From Solirubrobacter deserti (GTDB lineage: Bacteria > Actinomycetota > Thermoleophilia > Solirubrobacterales > Solirubrobacteraceae): 64,000 nt of DNA. Positions 18,372 to 27,097 of this stretch are shown in pieces; the first letter of the stretch is position 1, and every line of letters starts with the position of its first letter. The notes under the pieces were generated by a model. The model worked only from the letters and a program-made list of their open reading frames with translations, ran no database searches and was not told the origin of the DNA. The stretch lies in assembly GCF_003344625.1 (NCBI RefSeq), contig NZ_QPKJ02000001.1:868001-932000 (forward strand), given 5' to 3'. The translations under genes were made by a program, and so were the position numbers.

Positions 18372-18937
18372 GTGAGGTCCAGGACCTTCGCGCCGTTGAC
18401 GTAGACGACGCGGGTGTCGCCGATCCGGGTGAGGATCTCGCCCGGGTGGGGGTGGACGTGGCCGTGGAGCAGGTACTTCGGGTGGTACTTGTCCACCCAG
18501 GCGCGCAGGCCCTCGTAGCCGATGTGGGCGGGATCGTCGGGGTCGTCGTTGACACCGCGCGGGGGGCAATGGCAGCACAGCACGTCGGCGGCGGGGAGCT
18601 TGCGGACGAGCTTCTTGGCCTGCTTCTGGGTGTAGGACGGGCCGACGCGGCCGTGCCCGCTGCGCTTGTAGGAGACGCAGCCCTCGAAGCCGGCGAACGT
18701 GAGCGCGCCGAGATCGAGCTGGTTGAGGTGCAGGTTGTCGATCCCGAAGTAGGTCATGTACGGCTCGTCGTCGTGGTTGCCGTACACGCCGAGCTTGGGC
18801 TGGCAGCACTTGTCCAGCGACTCGAGCCAGCTGGGCTGGAGGTCGCCGAGGGTGACGATCGCGTCCACGTCGTAGTTGGCCGCGAGCTTGGCGACGTCGG
18901 CGTGGAACGGGCGATCGGCCAGTGCCAGGACCCGCAT
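18368..18937 (-). CDS. Calcineurin-like metallophosphoesterase
   Basis: The 189-residue protein has the family motifs GDL, YGNHDDE, CCHCPP and [10 protein letters not shown]. The first motif, normally DxH, reads DRPFH, so metal site 1 may be altered. It resembles YfcE/Rv0519-type small phosphoesterases acting on phosphodiesters or phosphoprotein. It is convergent with the chemoreceptor gene (four-base overlap) and divergent from the J-domain gene, starting 28 bases from it. The substrate is unknown. Confidence 0.8.
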   Translation of the reverse strand: MRVLALADRPFHADVAKLAANYDVDAIVTLGDLQPSWLESLDKCCQPKLGVYGNHDDEPYMTYFGIDNLHLNQLDLGALTFAGFEGCVSYKRSGHGRVGPSYTQKQAKKLVRKLPAADVLCCHCPPRGVNDDPDDPAHIGYEGLRAWVDKYHPKYLLHGHVHPHPGEILTRIGDTRVVYVNGAKVLDLT

Positions 18938-18965
18938 GCTCTCGACGGTAGCTCACAATGGGCGG

Positions 18966-19544
18966 ATGGACCCCTACGAGGTGCTCGGCGTGCGCCCCGG
19001 CTCCGCGGAAGCCGAGGTGGTCGCTGCATACCGCGAGCAGGCCAAGCGCTACCACCCCGACACGGCGGGCGCCGAGGGGGCGCAGCGGATGGCCGAGATC
19101 AACGCCGCGTACGACCTGTGGCGCGCGGCCGAGCAGCAGACGCTGTCGGGGCTGGCGGAAGAGATGGCGCGCACCCGCGCCACATCCGCCTCGCCCAAGC
19201 GCCCCGGGCACTGGCTCGCCCCCGCGCTGCGCGCCGCGCTCGGCCGTGAGCTGCTCACGCACCTGGTGCCCGACGAGGACGTCCGGCTCGTCACGCCGAC
19301 CTCCACCTGGGCGTCCCCGCGCGCGATCCTCGCCGTCACCGACCGGCGGCTGCTGTGGCTGCTCGACGACGCGCCCGTCGCGCGCGTGCACAGCCTGACG
19401 TTCCGCAACGTCGCCCAGATCTCCCACCAGGTCCGCCGCAAGCGCGCACGGCTGACCATCCGCACGCTCGCCGGCCGCCGTCACGTGTTCCACGATCTTC
19501 GCCCGCATACTGCGGCGACGATCGAACGCCACGTGCTCGCCTAG
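18966..19544 (+). CDS. J-domain protein with C-terminal PH-like domain
   Basis: The 192-residue protein begins with a J domain (1-62) containing the HPD motif at residues 30-32, which should stimulate DnaK ATPase. After a linker, residues 95-190 form a beta-rich segment (VPDEDVRLVTPTSTW, ILAVTDRRLLWLLDD) like bacterial PH/GRAM domains. There is no Gly/Phe region and no zinc finger, so it is a specialised co-chaperone rather than DnaJ. It precedes the SNF2 helicase gene by 13 bases. Confidence 0.8.
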   Translation: MDPYEVLGVRPGSAEAEVVAAYREQAKRYHPDTAGAEGAQRMAEINAAYDLWRAAEQQTLSGLAEEMARTRATSASPKRPGHWLAPALRAALGRELLTHLVPDEDVRLVTPTSTWASPRAILAVTDRRLLWLLDDAPVARVHSLTFRNVAQISHQVRRKRARLTIRTLAGRRHVFHDLRPHTAATIERHVLA

Positions 19545-19557
19545 GTACCGTGGACGG

Positions 19558-21714
19558 GTGCGTCTCGCCGATCCCGTGCACAACGTCGAGCTCCGCCAGA
19601 ACCCGCAGGGTCAGGACGGCGTCGTGTTCTCGTTTCCGTACCGGGCGGACATCGTCGACGCGGTGCGGTCGATCCCGGGACGGCGCTTCGACTGGCAGGC
19701 GAAGGAGTGGTGGGCGCCGCAGGCGGAGGCGACCGCGCCGTACGTGCAGGGCGTGCTGGAGCGCTTCCCCGAGCTGGAGGTCCAACCGGCCGTCAGCGAG
19801 TGGCTGGCGCGCGCCGTCAAGGGCTGGGTCGGGCGCGTCACGACCGCGCGCCGCGACGGCAAGGGCTGGTTCGTCCTGGACGGGATCGCGGGCGACCTGA
19901 CCGAGGAGCTGGAGGCGGCCGCCGACGCCCGCGGCGACCGGCGCTGGCTGCCGTTCACGCAGGCGGTCGCGGAGGCGCTGCTCGAGCTGCCGGGCGCGCG
20001 GCTGGACCAGCGGGCGCTGCGCTGCGCGTCGAACCTGCAGGTCGGGCTCGACCCGGCGCCCGCGACCCTGATGCTGGTCGAGAGCTACGGCGAGTCGCGG
20101 TTCAAGCTGGAGGTCAACTGGGACCCGGACACGGTCGGCGCGTTCAACGAGCTGCCCGCGGCCGAGGCGCACGGCCGCACGCTGCCGATCGACCCGTACC
20201 TGCTGGAGCCGCTGGAGCACTTCATCCGCGTCTACAGCATCGACGTCGGCGCCAACGCGCGCGAGGCGCTCGACCGGCTGCGCAAAGAGCACGACGCCGC
20301 CATCGACGACGTCCGTCGCTCACGCGCCGCGGAAGCCGACGCGCTCGACTGCGAACCCCGCCTGGGCGGCGAGCTGCGGCCGTTCCAGCGCGCGGGCGTG
20401 CGCTACGCGCTGCAGTCGCGGCGGCTGTTCATCGCCGACGAGCAGGGCCTGGGCAAGACGGTCGAGGCGCTGGCGACGCTCGAGGAGGACGACGCGTACC
20501 CGGCCGTGATCATCTGCCCGGCCTCGCTGAAGCTCAACTGGCAGCGCGAGGCCGCGCACTGGCTGCCGCATCGCACGGTGCACGTCGTCTCGGGCACGGG
20601 CAAGACGATCCCCAGGGCCGAGATCACGGTGCTCAACTACGAGATCGTGCACGCGCACCGCGAGCGCCTGCACATCAGCCGCCCGAAGGCGCTGATCCTC
20701 GACGAGTCCCACTACGTCAAGAACCCGGCCGCCAAGCGCACCCGCGCGGTGCGCAAGCTCGCGGAGGGGTTGCCGGAGAACGCGCTGCGGCTGTGCCTGA
20801 CCGGCACGCCGGTGATGAACCACCCCGACGAGCTGATCGCGCAGCTGCGGATCCTCGGCCGGCTGGAGGAGTTCGGGTCCGGCGCGCGCTTCAAGCGGCG
20901 CTTCCAGGGCGCGGGCGCCGAGGAGCGCATCCACTGGCACCTGCGCCGCACATGCTTCGTGCGCCGCCTCAAGAAGGACGTGCTCCCGCAGCTGCCCGAG
21001 AAGCGCCAGGTGGTGGTGCCGGTCGCGCTCGAGAACGAGAAGGAGTACCGGCTGGCCGAGCGCGACGTGATCGCGTGGCTGCAGGAGCAGCCGATCGAGC
21101 TCGGCGAGCTGGAGGCGAAGGTCCAGGCGACGCTGCGCGCCGAGCGCCTCGCGCAGCTCAACACGCTGCGCCAGCTCGCCGGCCGGGGGAAGCTCGGGGC
21201 GGCGCTGGCGTGGATCGACGACTTCCTCGAGTCCGAGGAGCCCCTCGTCGTCTTCGCCTCCCACCGCGAGCTGCAGGAGCGCGTGATCGCGCGCTTCCCG
21301 GACGCGCTGCACGTGATCGGCCAGGACAGCGCCGAGCAGCGCGAAGCCGCCGTGCGGGCGTTCCAGGAGCCCGACGGGCCGCAGCTGATCGTGTGCTCGA
21401 CGCGCGTCGCCGGGCAGGGCATCACGCTCACCCGCGCGTCCAACGTCGCGTTCCTGGATCTCGAGTGGTCGCCGGCCATGCACGACCAGGCCGAGGACCG
21501 CACGCACCGCATCGGCCAGCGCGACGCCGTCACGGCGTGGTACCTGCTCGCCGCCGAGACGATCGACGAGCAGATGTCCGAGGTGCTCGCGCGCAAGCGC
21601 GGGATCGTCGGCGCCGTCACCGACGGCCGGGCGGACGAGTCCGAGGCCGTGCTGCAGTCCGTCGTCCGGGCGCTGCGCGGCAAGCCGCTGCGGCGGTTGC
21701 GCGCCGTCGCCTAG
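19558..21714 (+). CDS. SNF2-family helicase, SMARCAL1/HARP-like
   Basis: The 718-residue protein has a long N-terminal region without recognised motifs, then a SNF2 ATPase. Visible motifs are I (DEQGLGKTVEA, near residue 298), II DESH (382-385), III LTGTPVMN and the C-terminal VI region QAEDRTHRIGQ (near 644-654). It should translocate on DNA, perhaps remodelling forks or removing proteins. Unlike larger bacterial SNF2 proteins it has no SWIM zinc finger. The start codon is GTG at 19558. Confidence 0.87.
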   Translation: MRLADPVHNVELRQNPQGQDGVVFSFPYRADIVDAVRSIPGRRFDWQAKEWWAPQAEATAPYVQGVLERFPELEVQPAVSEWLARAVKGWVGRVTTARRDGKGWFVLDGIAGDLTEELEAAADARGDRRWLPFTQAVAEALLELPGARLDQRALRCASNLQVGLDPAPATLMLVESYGESRFKLEVNWDPDTVGAFNELPAAEAHGRTLPIDPYLLEPLEHFIRVYSIDVGANAREALDRLRKEHDAAIDDVRRSRAAEADALDCEPRLGGELRPFQRAGVRYALQSRRLFIADEQGLGKTVEALATLEEDDAYPAVIICPASLKLNWQREAAHWLPHRTVHVVSGTGKTIPRAEITVLNYEIVHAHRERLHISRPKALILDESHYVKNPAAKRTRAVRKLAEGLPENALRLCLTGTPVMNHPDELIAQLRILGRLEEFGSGARFKRRFQGAGAEERIHWHLRRTCFVRRLKKDVLPQLPEKRQVVVPVALENEKEYRLAERDVIAWLQEQPIELGELEAKVQATLRAERLAQLNTLRQLAGRGKLGAALAWIDDFLESEEPLVVFASHRELQERVIARFPDALHVIGQDSAEQREAAVRAFQEPDGPQLIVCSTRVAGQGITLTRASNVAFLDLEWSPAMHDQAEDRTHRIGQRDAVTAWYLLAAETIDEQMSEVLARKRGIVGAVTDGRADESEAVLQSVVRALRGKPLRRLRAVA

Positions 21715-21754
21715 AACGCGCTGCGGGTTGACGGCGCTGCCGCGTCCGTGCTAT

Positions 21755-21786
21755 TTAACCGTTTGGCTAATTAACCGAATCGTCAA
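21755..21786 (+). promoter_or_regulatory. Two adjacent ArsR-type operators and promoter
   Basis: TTAACC-GTTT-GGCTAA at 21755-21770 is a clear inverted repeat (TTARCC-N4-GGYTAA). It is followed directly by TTAACC-GAAT-CGTCAA, an imperfect second copy ending at the base before the ATG at 21787. This is the only AT-rich patch in the region. A regulator bound here would block the start of its own gene, so autorepression by the ArsR protein is likely. Confidence 0.6.
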
Positions 21787-22128
21787 ATGCCGACCGACCA
21801 ACTCAGCCTCACGTTCTCCGCCCTCGCCGACCCGACGCGCCGCGCGATCCTCACCCGGCTCGCCGAGGGCGAGGCCACCGTGGGCGAGCTCGCCGCGCCC
21901 CTGCCGATCACGCTTCCGGCGGTCTCGCGCCACCTGAAGGTGCTCGAGCGCGCCGGCCTGATCGTCCGCGGCCGGGACGCCCAGTGGCGGCCCACCCGCA
22001 TGCAGGCCGAGCCGCTCGACGAGGCGGTGGCGTGGATGCAGGCGCGGCGGCGAACGTGGGAGGGTCGGATGGACCGGCTGGACGCACACCTGCGCAGCAA
22101 GGGAGACCGAGATGACCGTGACCGCTGA
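21787..22128 (+). CDS. ArsR-family HTH repressor
   Basis: The 113-residue protein is a compact winged helix: FSALADPTRRAILTRLAEGEA and LPAVSRHLKVLERAGLIV include the recognition helix, followed by the wing. There are no Cys residues, so it is not a classical metal sensor; it belongs to the SdpR-like group paired with SRPBCC proteins. Two operator-like sequences abut its start, implying autorepression. It overlaps the next gene by 17 bases. Confidence 0.9.
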   Translation: MPTDQLSLTFSALADPTRRAILTRLAEGEATVGELAAPLPITLPAVSRHLKVLERAGLIVRGRDAQWRPTRMQAEPLDEAVAWMQARRRTWEGRMDRLDAHLRSKGDRDDRDR

Positions 22129-22564
22129 CTCGTTCGTCATCACCCGCGTGTTCGAGGCGCCGCGCGCGGAGGTCTTCCGCGCCTGGACCGAGCCGGAGGA
22201 GATCGCCGCGTGGTACGGGCCCGAGCACTTCGACACGCCCGCCGAGAAGATCCGCGTCGACCTGCGCGTCGGCGGCCGCTACGAGCTGACGATGATCCAG
22301 CGCAGCTCCGGCGACGAGTTCCCGGCGAGCTACGAGATCATCGAGCTCGTCGAGCCCGAGCTGCTCGTCCTGCGCTCGGACCCGATGCCGCAGTTCGGCA
22401 TGCCCGAGCCGACGGTCACGCGCCTCGAGCTGCACGAGGAGGGCCCCGGCCGCACGCGGATGACGCTCACGGACGGGCCGTACCCCACAAACGCCGGGCA
22501 CGCCGAAGCGGGGTGGAAGTCGGCGTTCGAGAAGCTCGCCCGGGCACTGTCAGCCCGAGCGTGA
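22112..22564 (+). CDS. SRPBCC/AHSA1-domain protein
   Basis: The 150-residue protein has the AHSA1 layout: ITRVFEAPRAEVFRAWTEPEEIAAWYGPE, then VGGRYELTM and a C-terminal helix ending AGWKSAFEKLARAL. The domain forms a hydrophobic ligand cavity. In this common pair it is thought to sense or process a small molecule for the ArsR repressor, but the ligand is unknown. GGGAG lies seven bases before the ATG. The 3' end overlaps the convergent EamA gene by 98 bases. Confidence 0.87.
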   Translation: MTVTADSFVITRVFEAPRAEVFRAWTEPEEIAAWYGPEHFDTPAEKIRVDLRVGGRYELTMIQRSSGDEFPASYEIIELVEPELLVLRSDPMPQFGMPEPTVTRLELHEEGPGRTRMTLTDGPYPTNAGHAEAGWKSAFEKLARALSARA

Positions 22565-23378
22565 ACGCGATGCCGACGAGCACGACGCCGGCGCCGAGCA
22601 GCTCGCTCGCGCTCGGCGTCTCGCTCAGCAGCAGCCAGGCGGAGGCGATGCCGAACACGGGCACCAGCAGCGTGAACGGCGCGACCGTCGAGGCCGGGTG
22701 CTGGCGCAGCAGCCACACCCAGGCCCCGAACCCGCCCACGGTCGACAGCACCACGACGTAGGCGAGGGCGAGCAGGCCCGACGTATCGAGCGCGACCACC
22801 TCGCCGCGCTCGAAGATCGCCGAGAGCGAGAACAGTGGGAGCGGCGGGACCAGGCTCGACCACACGAGCAGCCCGAGCGGGTTGGGGGAGGTGGCCCGGC
22901 GCGCGGCGACGTTGCCGACGCCCCACGAGCACGCGCCGCCGATCGTCAGCAGCAGCGCGCCGAGCGGGATGTGCGAGCCGCGGCCCGCGGCGATGATCGC
23001 GATCCCGCCGAGCGCGATCGCGCCCCCGAGCAGCTGCGCGCGGCGCGGGCGCTCGCCCAGCAGCAGCACGGCGAAGCCGATCGTGAACGCGGCCTGCAAC
23101 TGCAGCACGAGCGAGGCGAGCCCGGCGGGCATGCCCTCGTGCAGGCCGAGCGTGACGAACGCGTGCTGGCCGGCGGACATGAACAGCCCGACGGCGATCA
23201 CCCACTTGACCGCCACGCCCGGGCGCGGCACGAACGGGATCAGCAGCGCGACGAGCGCGAAGCGCAGCCCGGTGAACAGCAGAGGAGGGAACGACTCCAG
23301 GCCGACGTGCAGGACGACGAAGTTCACGCCCCATGTCAGCGCGACGAGGACGGCGATGGCGACATGGCGGCGGGGCAT
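22467..23378 (-). CDS. EamA/DMT-superfamily transporter
   Basis: The 303-residue protein has ten membrane helices as two EamA halves (about 5-130 and 140-275). It resembles RhaT/YdcZ/EamA exporters of amino acids or other metabolites; the substrate cannot be deduced. The C-terminal 25 residues are basic and overlap the SRPBCC gene. It is divergent from a LysR regulator whose start lies 71 bases away, the usual arrangement for regulator and target. Confidence 0.85.
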   Translation of the reverse strand: MPRRHVAIAVLVALTWGVNFVVLHVGLESFPPLLFTGLRFALVALLIPFVPRPGVAVKWVIAVGLFMSAGQHAFVTLGLHEGMPAGLASLVLQLQAAFTIGFAVLLLGERPRRAQLLGGAIALGGIAIIAAGRGSHIPLGALLLTIGGACSWGVGNVAARRATSPNPLGLLVWSSLVPPLPLFSLSAIFERGEVVALDTSGLLALAYVVVLSTVGGFGAWVWLLRQHPASTVAPFTLLVPVFGIASAWLLLSETPSASELLGAGVVLVGIAFTLGLTVPGRASRTPTSTPLRRARRLWGTARP

Positions 23379-23413
23379 GCGCCAACGGTGACGAGCGCGA
23401 CCGGGAAGAGCGA

Positions 23414-23442
23414 TTGGACTTTCTGAATGGAACCCGTAAGAT
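23414..23442 (+). promoter_or_regulatory. Promoter of a leaderless LysR gene
   Basis: TTGGAC at 23414-23419 and TAAGAT at 23437-23442 are 17 bases apart. The ATG at 23450 lies seven bases beyond the -10, so the transcript should begin at or next to the start codon. The same gap must hold the promoter of the divergent EamA gene. Confidence 0.5.
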
Positions 23443-23449
23443 CGCCTTG

Positions 23450-24349
23450 ATGGTCGATCTGCGCAAGCTCCGCACCCTGCGCGCCGTCGCCGACCATGGC
23501 ACGCTGGCCGCGGCCGCCGACGCCCTGCATCTCACCTCCAGCGCCGTCTCGCAGCAGCTGTCCGGCCTCGAGCGCGAGATCGGGCAGCCGCTGCTGGAGC
23601 CGAACGGGCGCTCCGTGCGGTTGACGGGCGCGGCGCAGGTGCTGCTGGGCCACGCCGACACGCTGTTCGCGCAGCTGGAGCGGATGGAGGGCGAGCTCGC
23701 GGCGCAGGACCACACGCCGCGCGGGGAGGTGCGCGTGAGCGGGTTCCCGACGTCGCTCGCGGGCCTGCTGGCACCCGCCGCGCGGACCCTGCGCGAGCGC
23801 GCTCCCGAGCTCAAGCTGCGCGTGCTCGAGGCCGAGACGGACGAGTCGGTCGCGCTGCTCTCCACCCGCGCGGTGGACGTGATCCTGTCGATGGAATGCC
23901 GCGCGGCGCCACGCCGGGACGACCCGCGCTACCACCGCGAGGAGCTGCTCGGCGACATCCTGGACGCCGTGCTGCCGGTCGATCACGAGCTGGCGGGCCG
24001 TTCCTCGATCGACCTCGCCGAGCTGCGGGACGCCGAGTGGGTCGCGCCGCCGGTCGGCTGGTCGTGCGACGAGGTATTCATGGCCGGCTGCCAGCGCGCG
24101 GGCTACACGCCGCGGATCGCGCACCGCTCCGGCGACTGGCAGGCCGTGATGGGGCTCGTCGCCGCCGACCTCGGGGTGTCGCTGGTGCCGCGGCTCGCCC
24201 ACAGTGTCACGCCGCCGGGTGTCACCATCGTTCCCTTGACCGGAGATCCGCCCAAGCGCCACGTGTTCGCCGCCTGCCGCGGCGGCGCGCAGTCCAATCC
24301 CGCCGTCCGTGCCGTGCTCGACGCGGTCGTGGAAGTGGCCGCCGCATGA
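23450..24349 (+). CDS. LysR-family transcriptional regulator
   Basis: The 299-residue protein has an N-terminal winged helix ([39 protein letters not shown]) and a periplasmic-binding-like effector domain from about residue 90. It is divergent from the EamA transporter and probably controls it. The ATG at 23450 fits the leaderless promoter; longer frames upstream read into the intergenic region. The stop overlaps the start of the HAD gene (ATGA). Confidence 0.9.
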   Translation: MVDLRKLRTLRAVADHGTLAAAADALHLTSSAVSQQLSGLEREIGQPLLEPNGRSVRLTGAAQVLLGHADTLFAQLERMEGELAAQDHTPRGEVRVSGFPTSLAGLLAPAARTLRERAPELKLRVLEAETDESVALLSTRAVDVILSMECRAAPRRDDPRYHREELLGDILDAVLPVDHELAGRSSIDLAELRDAEWVAPPVGWSCDEVFMAGCQRAGYTPRIAHRSGDWQAVMGLVAADLGVSLVPRLAHSVTPPGVTIVPLTGDPPKRHVFAACRGGAQSNPAVRAVLDAVVEVAAA

Positions 24350-24984
24350 GCTTCGTGGTGTTCGACCTCGACGGCGTGCTCGTCGACTCCGAGCAGGTCT
24401 GGGACCAGTCCCGCAAGGACGTCGTGAGCCAGCACGGCGGCACCTGGACCGACTCGGCCACCACCGACATGCTGGGCATGAGCTCGAAGGAGTGGCCCGT
24501 CTACCTGATCGAGCAGCTCGGCGTGCCGCTCACCGTCGACGAGATCAACGAGGCCGTCGTGGCCGCGATGCTGCGCGAGTACGGCGAGCACCTGCCGCTG
24601 CTGCCGGGGGCGCGCGAGGCGGTGGAGCGGATGGCCGGGGCGTTCACGCTCGGGCTCGCCTCCTCCTCCAACCGCCCGATCATCGACCTCGTGCTGCGCG
24701 AGATGGGCGTGACGGACCGCTTCGCCGCCACGGTCTCCTCCGAGGAGGTCGCGCGCGGCAAGCCGGCGCCGGACGTCTACCAGGAGGCGCTGCGGCGCCT
24801 CGGCGCCGGGACGGCGACCGCGATCGAGGACTCCGACGCCGGCATCCGCTCCGCGCATGCGGCCGGGTTGTACGTGATCGCGATCCCGAACCCGCATTTC
24901 CCGCCCTCCGACGAGGCGCTCGCGCTCGCCGACCTGCGCCTGCCGGACCTCGACGCGCTCACCACGGATGCCGTCCGCCGCTGA
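24346..24984 (+). CDS. HAD-family phosphatase (beta-phosphoglucomutase-like)
   Basis: The 212-residue protein has HAD motif I FDLDGVLVDSE (Asp7 nucleophile, Asp9 acid/base), motif II LASSSN, a Lys in GKPAPDVY and motif IV EDSDAGIRSA. A helical cap lies between motifs I and II, as in subfamily IA phosphatases and mutases. It should hydrolyse a small phosphorylated metabolite. It overlaps the LysR gene by four bases and the next gene by 17. Confidence 0.87.
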   Translation: MSFVVFDLDGVLVDSEQVWDQSRKDVVSQHGGTWTDSATTDMLGMSSKEWPVYLIEQLGVPLTVDEINEAVVAAMLREYGEHLPLLPGAREAVERMAGAFTLGLASSSNRPIIDLVLREMGVTDRFAATVSSEEVARGKPAPDVYQEALRRLGAGTATAIEDSDAGIRSAHAAGLYVIAIPNPHFPPSDEALALADLRLPDLDALTTDAVRR

Positions 24985-26113
24985 CGCGCTGTTCGCCCGC
25001 GCCTACGCCGCCGACGGCGCCGGGCGCTTCGAGGACGCCGAGCCGCTCTACCGGGAGGCCGCCGCGGCCGGGCACGCGACCGCGGCGTACAACCTGGCGG
25101 AGCTGCTCACGCGCCTGCCCGGTCGCGCGGCGGACGCGGAAGCCGCCTGCCACGCCGCGGTCGCCGCGGGCGATCCCGACGGCTGGTGGTTGCTCGGCTG
25201 GCTGCTGGAGGATCTCGACGGCCGCGACGCCGACGCCGAGCACGCGTGGCGGGAGGCCGTCGCGGCGGGCTCGCGCGGCGCCCGCACGGCGCTCGGCCGC
25301 TTCCTGGCCGCACGACGCCGGCTCGACGAGGCCGGCGAGGAGCTCGAGCGGGCGCTCGAGGACGACGTCGACGCGCTGTACGGGCTCGGCGCCGTGCGCG
25401 AGCAGCAGGGACGCGAGGGTGAGGCCGAGCTTCTGTACCGGCGCGCGATCAACGCCGGCAACACGGACGCGGTCGGGGCGCTCGGTGAGCTGCTCGCCGG
25501 CCAGCGGCGGGTGCAGGAGGCCGAAGGGCGGCTGCGGGCCGCCGTCGAGGCCGGGGAGGCGCAGCACCTGCTGACGCTGTACGGCGTGCTGGTCGGCGCG
25601 GGTCGCGCCGACGAGATCGAAGGCCTCGGCGGCGACTCCATGGAGGCGCGGGTGCTGATCGCGACGCACCTGATGGACCGGGCGGGTCGCGAGGAGGACG
25701 CGGAGGCCGCGCTGCGGGCGCTGATCGACGACGGGCACGGCTTCCATCGTCACCTCGGCGACCTGCTCGCTCGCCAACCCGGCCGCGAGGACGACGCGGA
25801 AGCCGCGTACCGCGCCGCGCTCGCGGACGGTGCCCGCCACACCGAGCGCCGGCTCGGGCGCCTGCTGGCGCGGATCCCGGGCCGTGAGGCGGACGCCGAG
25901 GTTGCGCTGCGCGCCGCGCTCGCCGAGTACGAGCACGGCGACGTGGAGCCGTTTGCGACCGACCACGTCCGGCTGGGCTCCGAGCGCGGGGGCGAGCTCG
26001 CCCGCAGCGACATGCTCGCCCGCGTCTGGCGCCAGCTCGGGGAGCTGCTCGCGCGCCTGCCCGGCCGTGAGGCGGACGCGCAGGCGGCGTTCCGGGCGGC
26101 TGAGGGGCGCTAG
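24968..26113 (+). CDS. TPR/Sel1-like repeat protein
   Basis: The 381-residue protein is built from helical repeats of about 35 residues that contain GR(E/F)EDAE and AAYR or ALRAA segments, for example near residues 18, 53, 90, 250 and 300. Recurring LLARLPGREADAEAAFRAA units suggest internal duplication. It is a soluble scaffold for protein contacts; partners are unknown. No signal peptide is seen. It starts inside the HAD gene and may be co-translated with it. Its stop region overlaps the stop of the convergent STAS gene. Confidence 0.75.
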   Translation: MPSAADALFARAYAADGAGRFEDAEPLYREAAAAGHATAAYNLAELLTRLPGRAADAEAACHAAVAAGDPDGWWLLGWLLEDLDGRDADAEHAWREAVAAGSRGARTALGRFLAARRRLDEAGEELERALEDDVDALYGLGAVREQQGREGEAELLYRRAINAGNTDAVGALGELLAGQRRVQEAEGRLRAAVEAGEAQHLLTLYGVLVGAGRADEIEGLGGDSMEARVLIATHLMDRAGREEDAEAALRALIDDGHGFHRHLGDLLARQPGREDDAEAAYRAALADGARHTERRLGRLLARIPGREADAEVALRAALAEYEHGDVEPFATDHVRLGSERGGELARSDMLARVWRQLGELLARLPGREADAQAAFRAAEGR

Positions 26114-26445
26114 GCGGCCGCGAACGCGTCGTCGCGCGTCGCGTGGAGGCTGAAGCGCGAAGCGGTGCCGGTGATCTCCAGGAGGCGCCGCACGGGGCCT
26201 TCGGGCGCGACGACGTGCAGGCGCTTGCCGGAGGCCTCCAGCGACTGGGCGGCGCGGAGGATCGTGCCGAGCGCGCTGGAGTCGATGAAGTCGACGCCGA
26301 CGAGGTCGAGGACCACGGCATCCTGCGGGCCGGCGGCGGCCATGGCGAAGATCGCGCTCATCTCAGAGGTGGCGGCGAGATCGAGCTCGCCGCCGGCGAC
26401 GATCAGGTGGCTGCCGTCGACGGGGTCGTGGTCGAGGGTGAACAT
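26110..26445 (-). CDS. STAS-domain anti-sigma factor antagonist
   Basis: The 111-residue protein is a single STAS domain. The phosphoacceptor region reads VDFIDSSALGTIL, with Ser56 or Ser57 in the place phosphorylated in SpoIIAA/RsbV proteins. It should bind an anti-sigma kinase when unphosphorylated. No partner kinase gene is adjacent. ATG 26445 was preferred over the one three codons earlier because it begins the conserved first strand and a TAGGTT -10-like element lies seven bases before it. Confidence 0.85.
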   Translation of the reverse strand: MFTLDHDPVDGSHLIVAGGELDLAATSEMSAIFAMAAAGPQDAVVLDLVGVDFIDSSALGTILRAAQSLEASGKRLHVVAPEGPVRRLLEITGTASRFSLHATRDDAFAAA

Positions 26446-26460
26446 GGTTCGCAACCTATC

Positions 26461-27069
26461 TCAGCTTCGGTCCTGCATGCTCCGGAAGAGGCCCGGCATG
26501 CGTCGGATCATGGTCGGAATGTCACGTCGTGAACGGTGAAGGGCTTCGCGCAGGGCGGTGGCCGCGTCCGGGCCGTGGATCGGCGGGCCGTGGCCGACGA
26601 GCAGGTGGTCGGGCAGGAACGTCCTGAGATTGCCGGGCGGGAACGCGCGGCGGAACATGTGCACGCCGGCCGGGCCGGGCCCGACCGCGTAGTGCGTCGC
26701 GGTGCCGATCGACTCGGCGACCACGAGGCCCTTGGGCCCGGGCCACCACAGCGCGCGCTCCTTCCAGATCAGCTGGTCGAGCGCGATGACCGTGAACGGG
26801 GCGTCCGGGACGTGGTCGGGCAGCTTGTGGAACGGGGCGCCGAGGCGCTGCGCGAGGGCGGCGCCGTCCCGCCCGTGGGCGACGAACAGCTGCAGCACGC
26901 CGGCGATCTCGCCGAGCGCGGCAGCGCGCGTGAGCGCCTCCTCGTCCTCGAACGGGTCCACGAGCCAGACGCGGCCGTCGTGGGCGAGGGCGTGCGCGGC
27001 GCGTTGCAGCGGGTCCTCGGCGACCCAGGTCAGCCCGAGCGGATGTTCTTCAAGCGGCACCGTGCGCAC
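26461..27069 (-). CDS. Uncharacterised protein resembling a degenerate metallo-beta-lactamase fold
   Basis: The protein has about 202 residues. Segments such as DGRVWLVDPFEDEEAL, VLQLFVAHGRDGAALAQRLGAP and FLPDHLLVGHGPPIHG follow the order of strands and loops in metallo-beta-lactamase proteins, but the HxHxDH motif is missing, so metal catalysis is doubtful. GTG 27069 was chosen because GGAGGG lies five bases upstream; a GTG at 27102 would add eleven residues. The specific role is unknown. Confidence 0.6.
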   Translation of the reverse strand: MRTVPLEEHPLGLTWVAEDPLQRAAHALAHDGRVWLVDPFEDEEALTRAAALGEIAGVLQLFVAHGRDGAALAQRLGAPFHKLPDHVPDAPFTVIALDQLIWKERALWWPGPKGLVVAESIGTATHYAVGPGPAGVHMFRRAFPPGNLRTFLPDHLLVGHGPPIHGPDAATALREALHRSRRDIPTMIRRMPGLFRSMQDRS

Positions 27070-27097
27070 GCTACCCTCCGCCTCAGTGGAGTGAACG

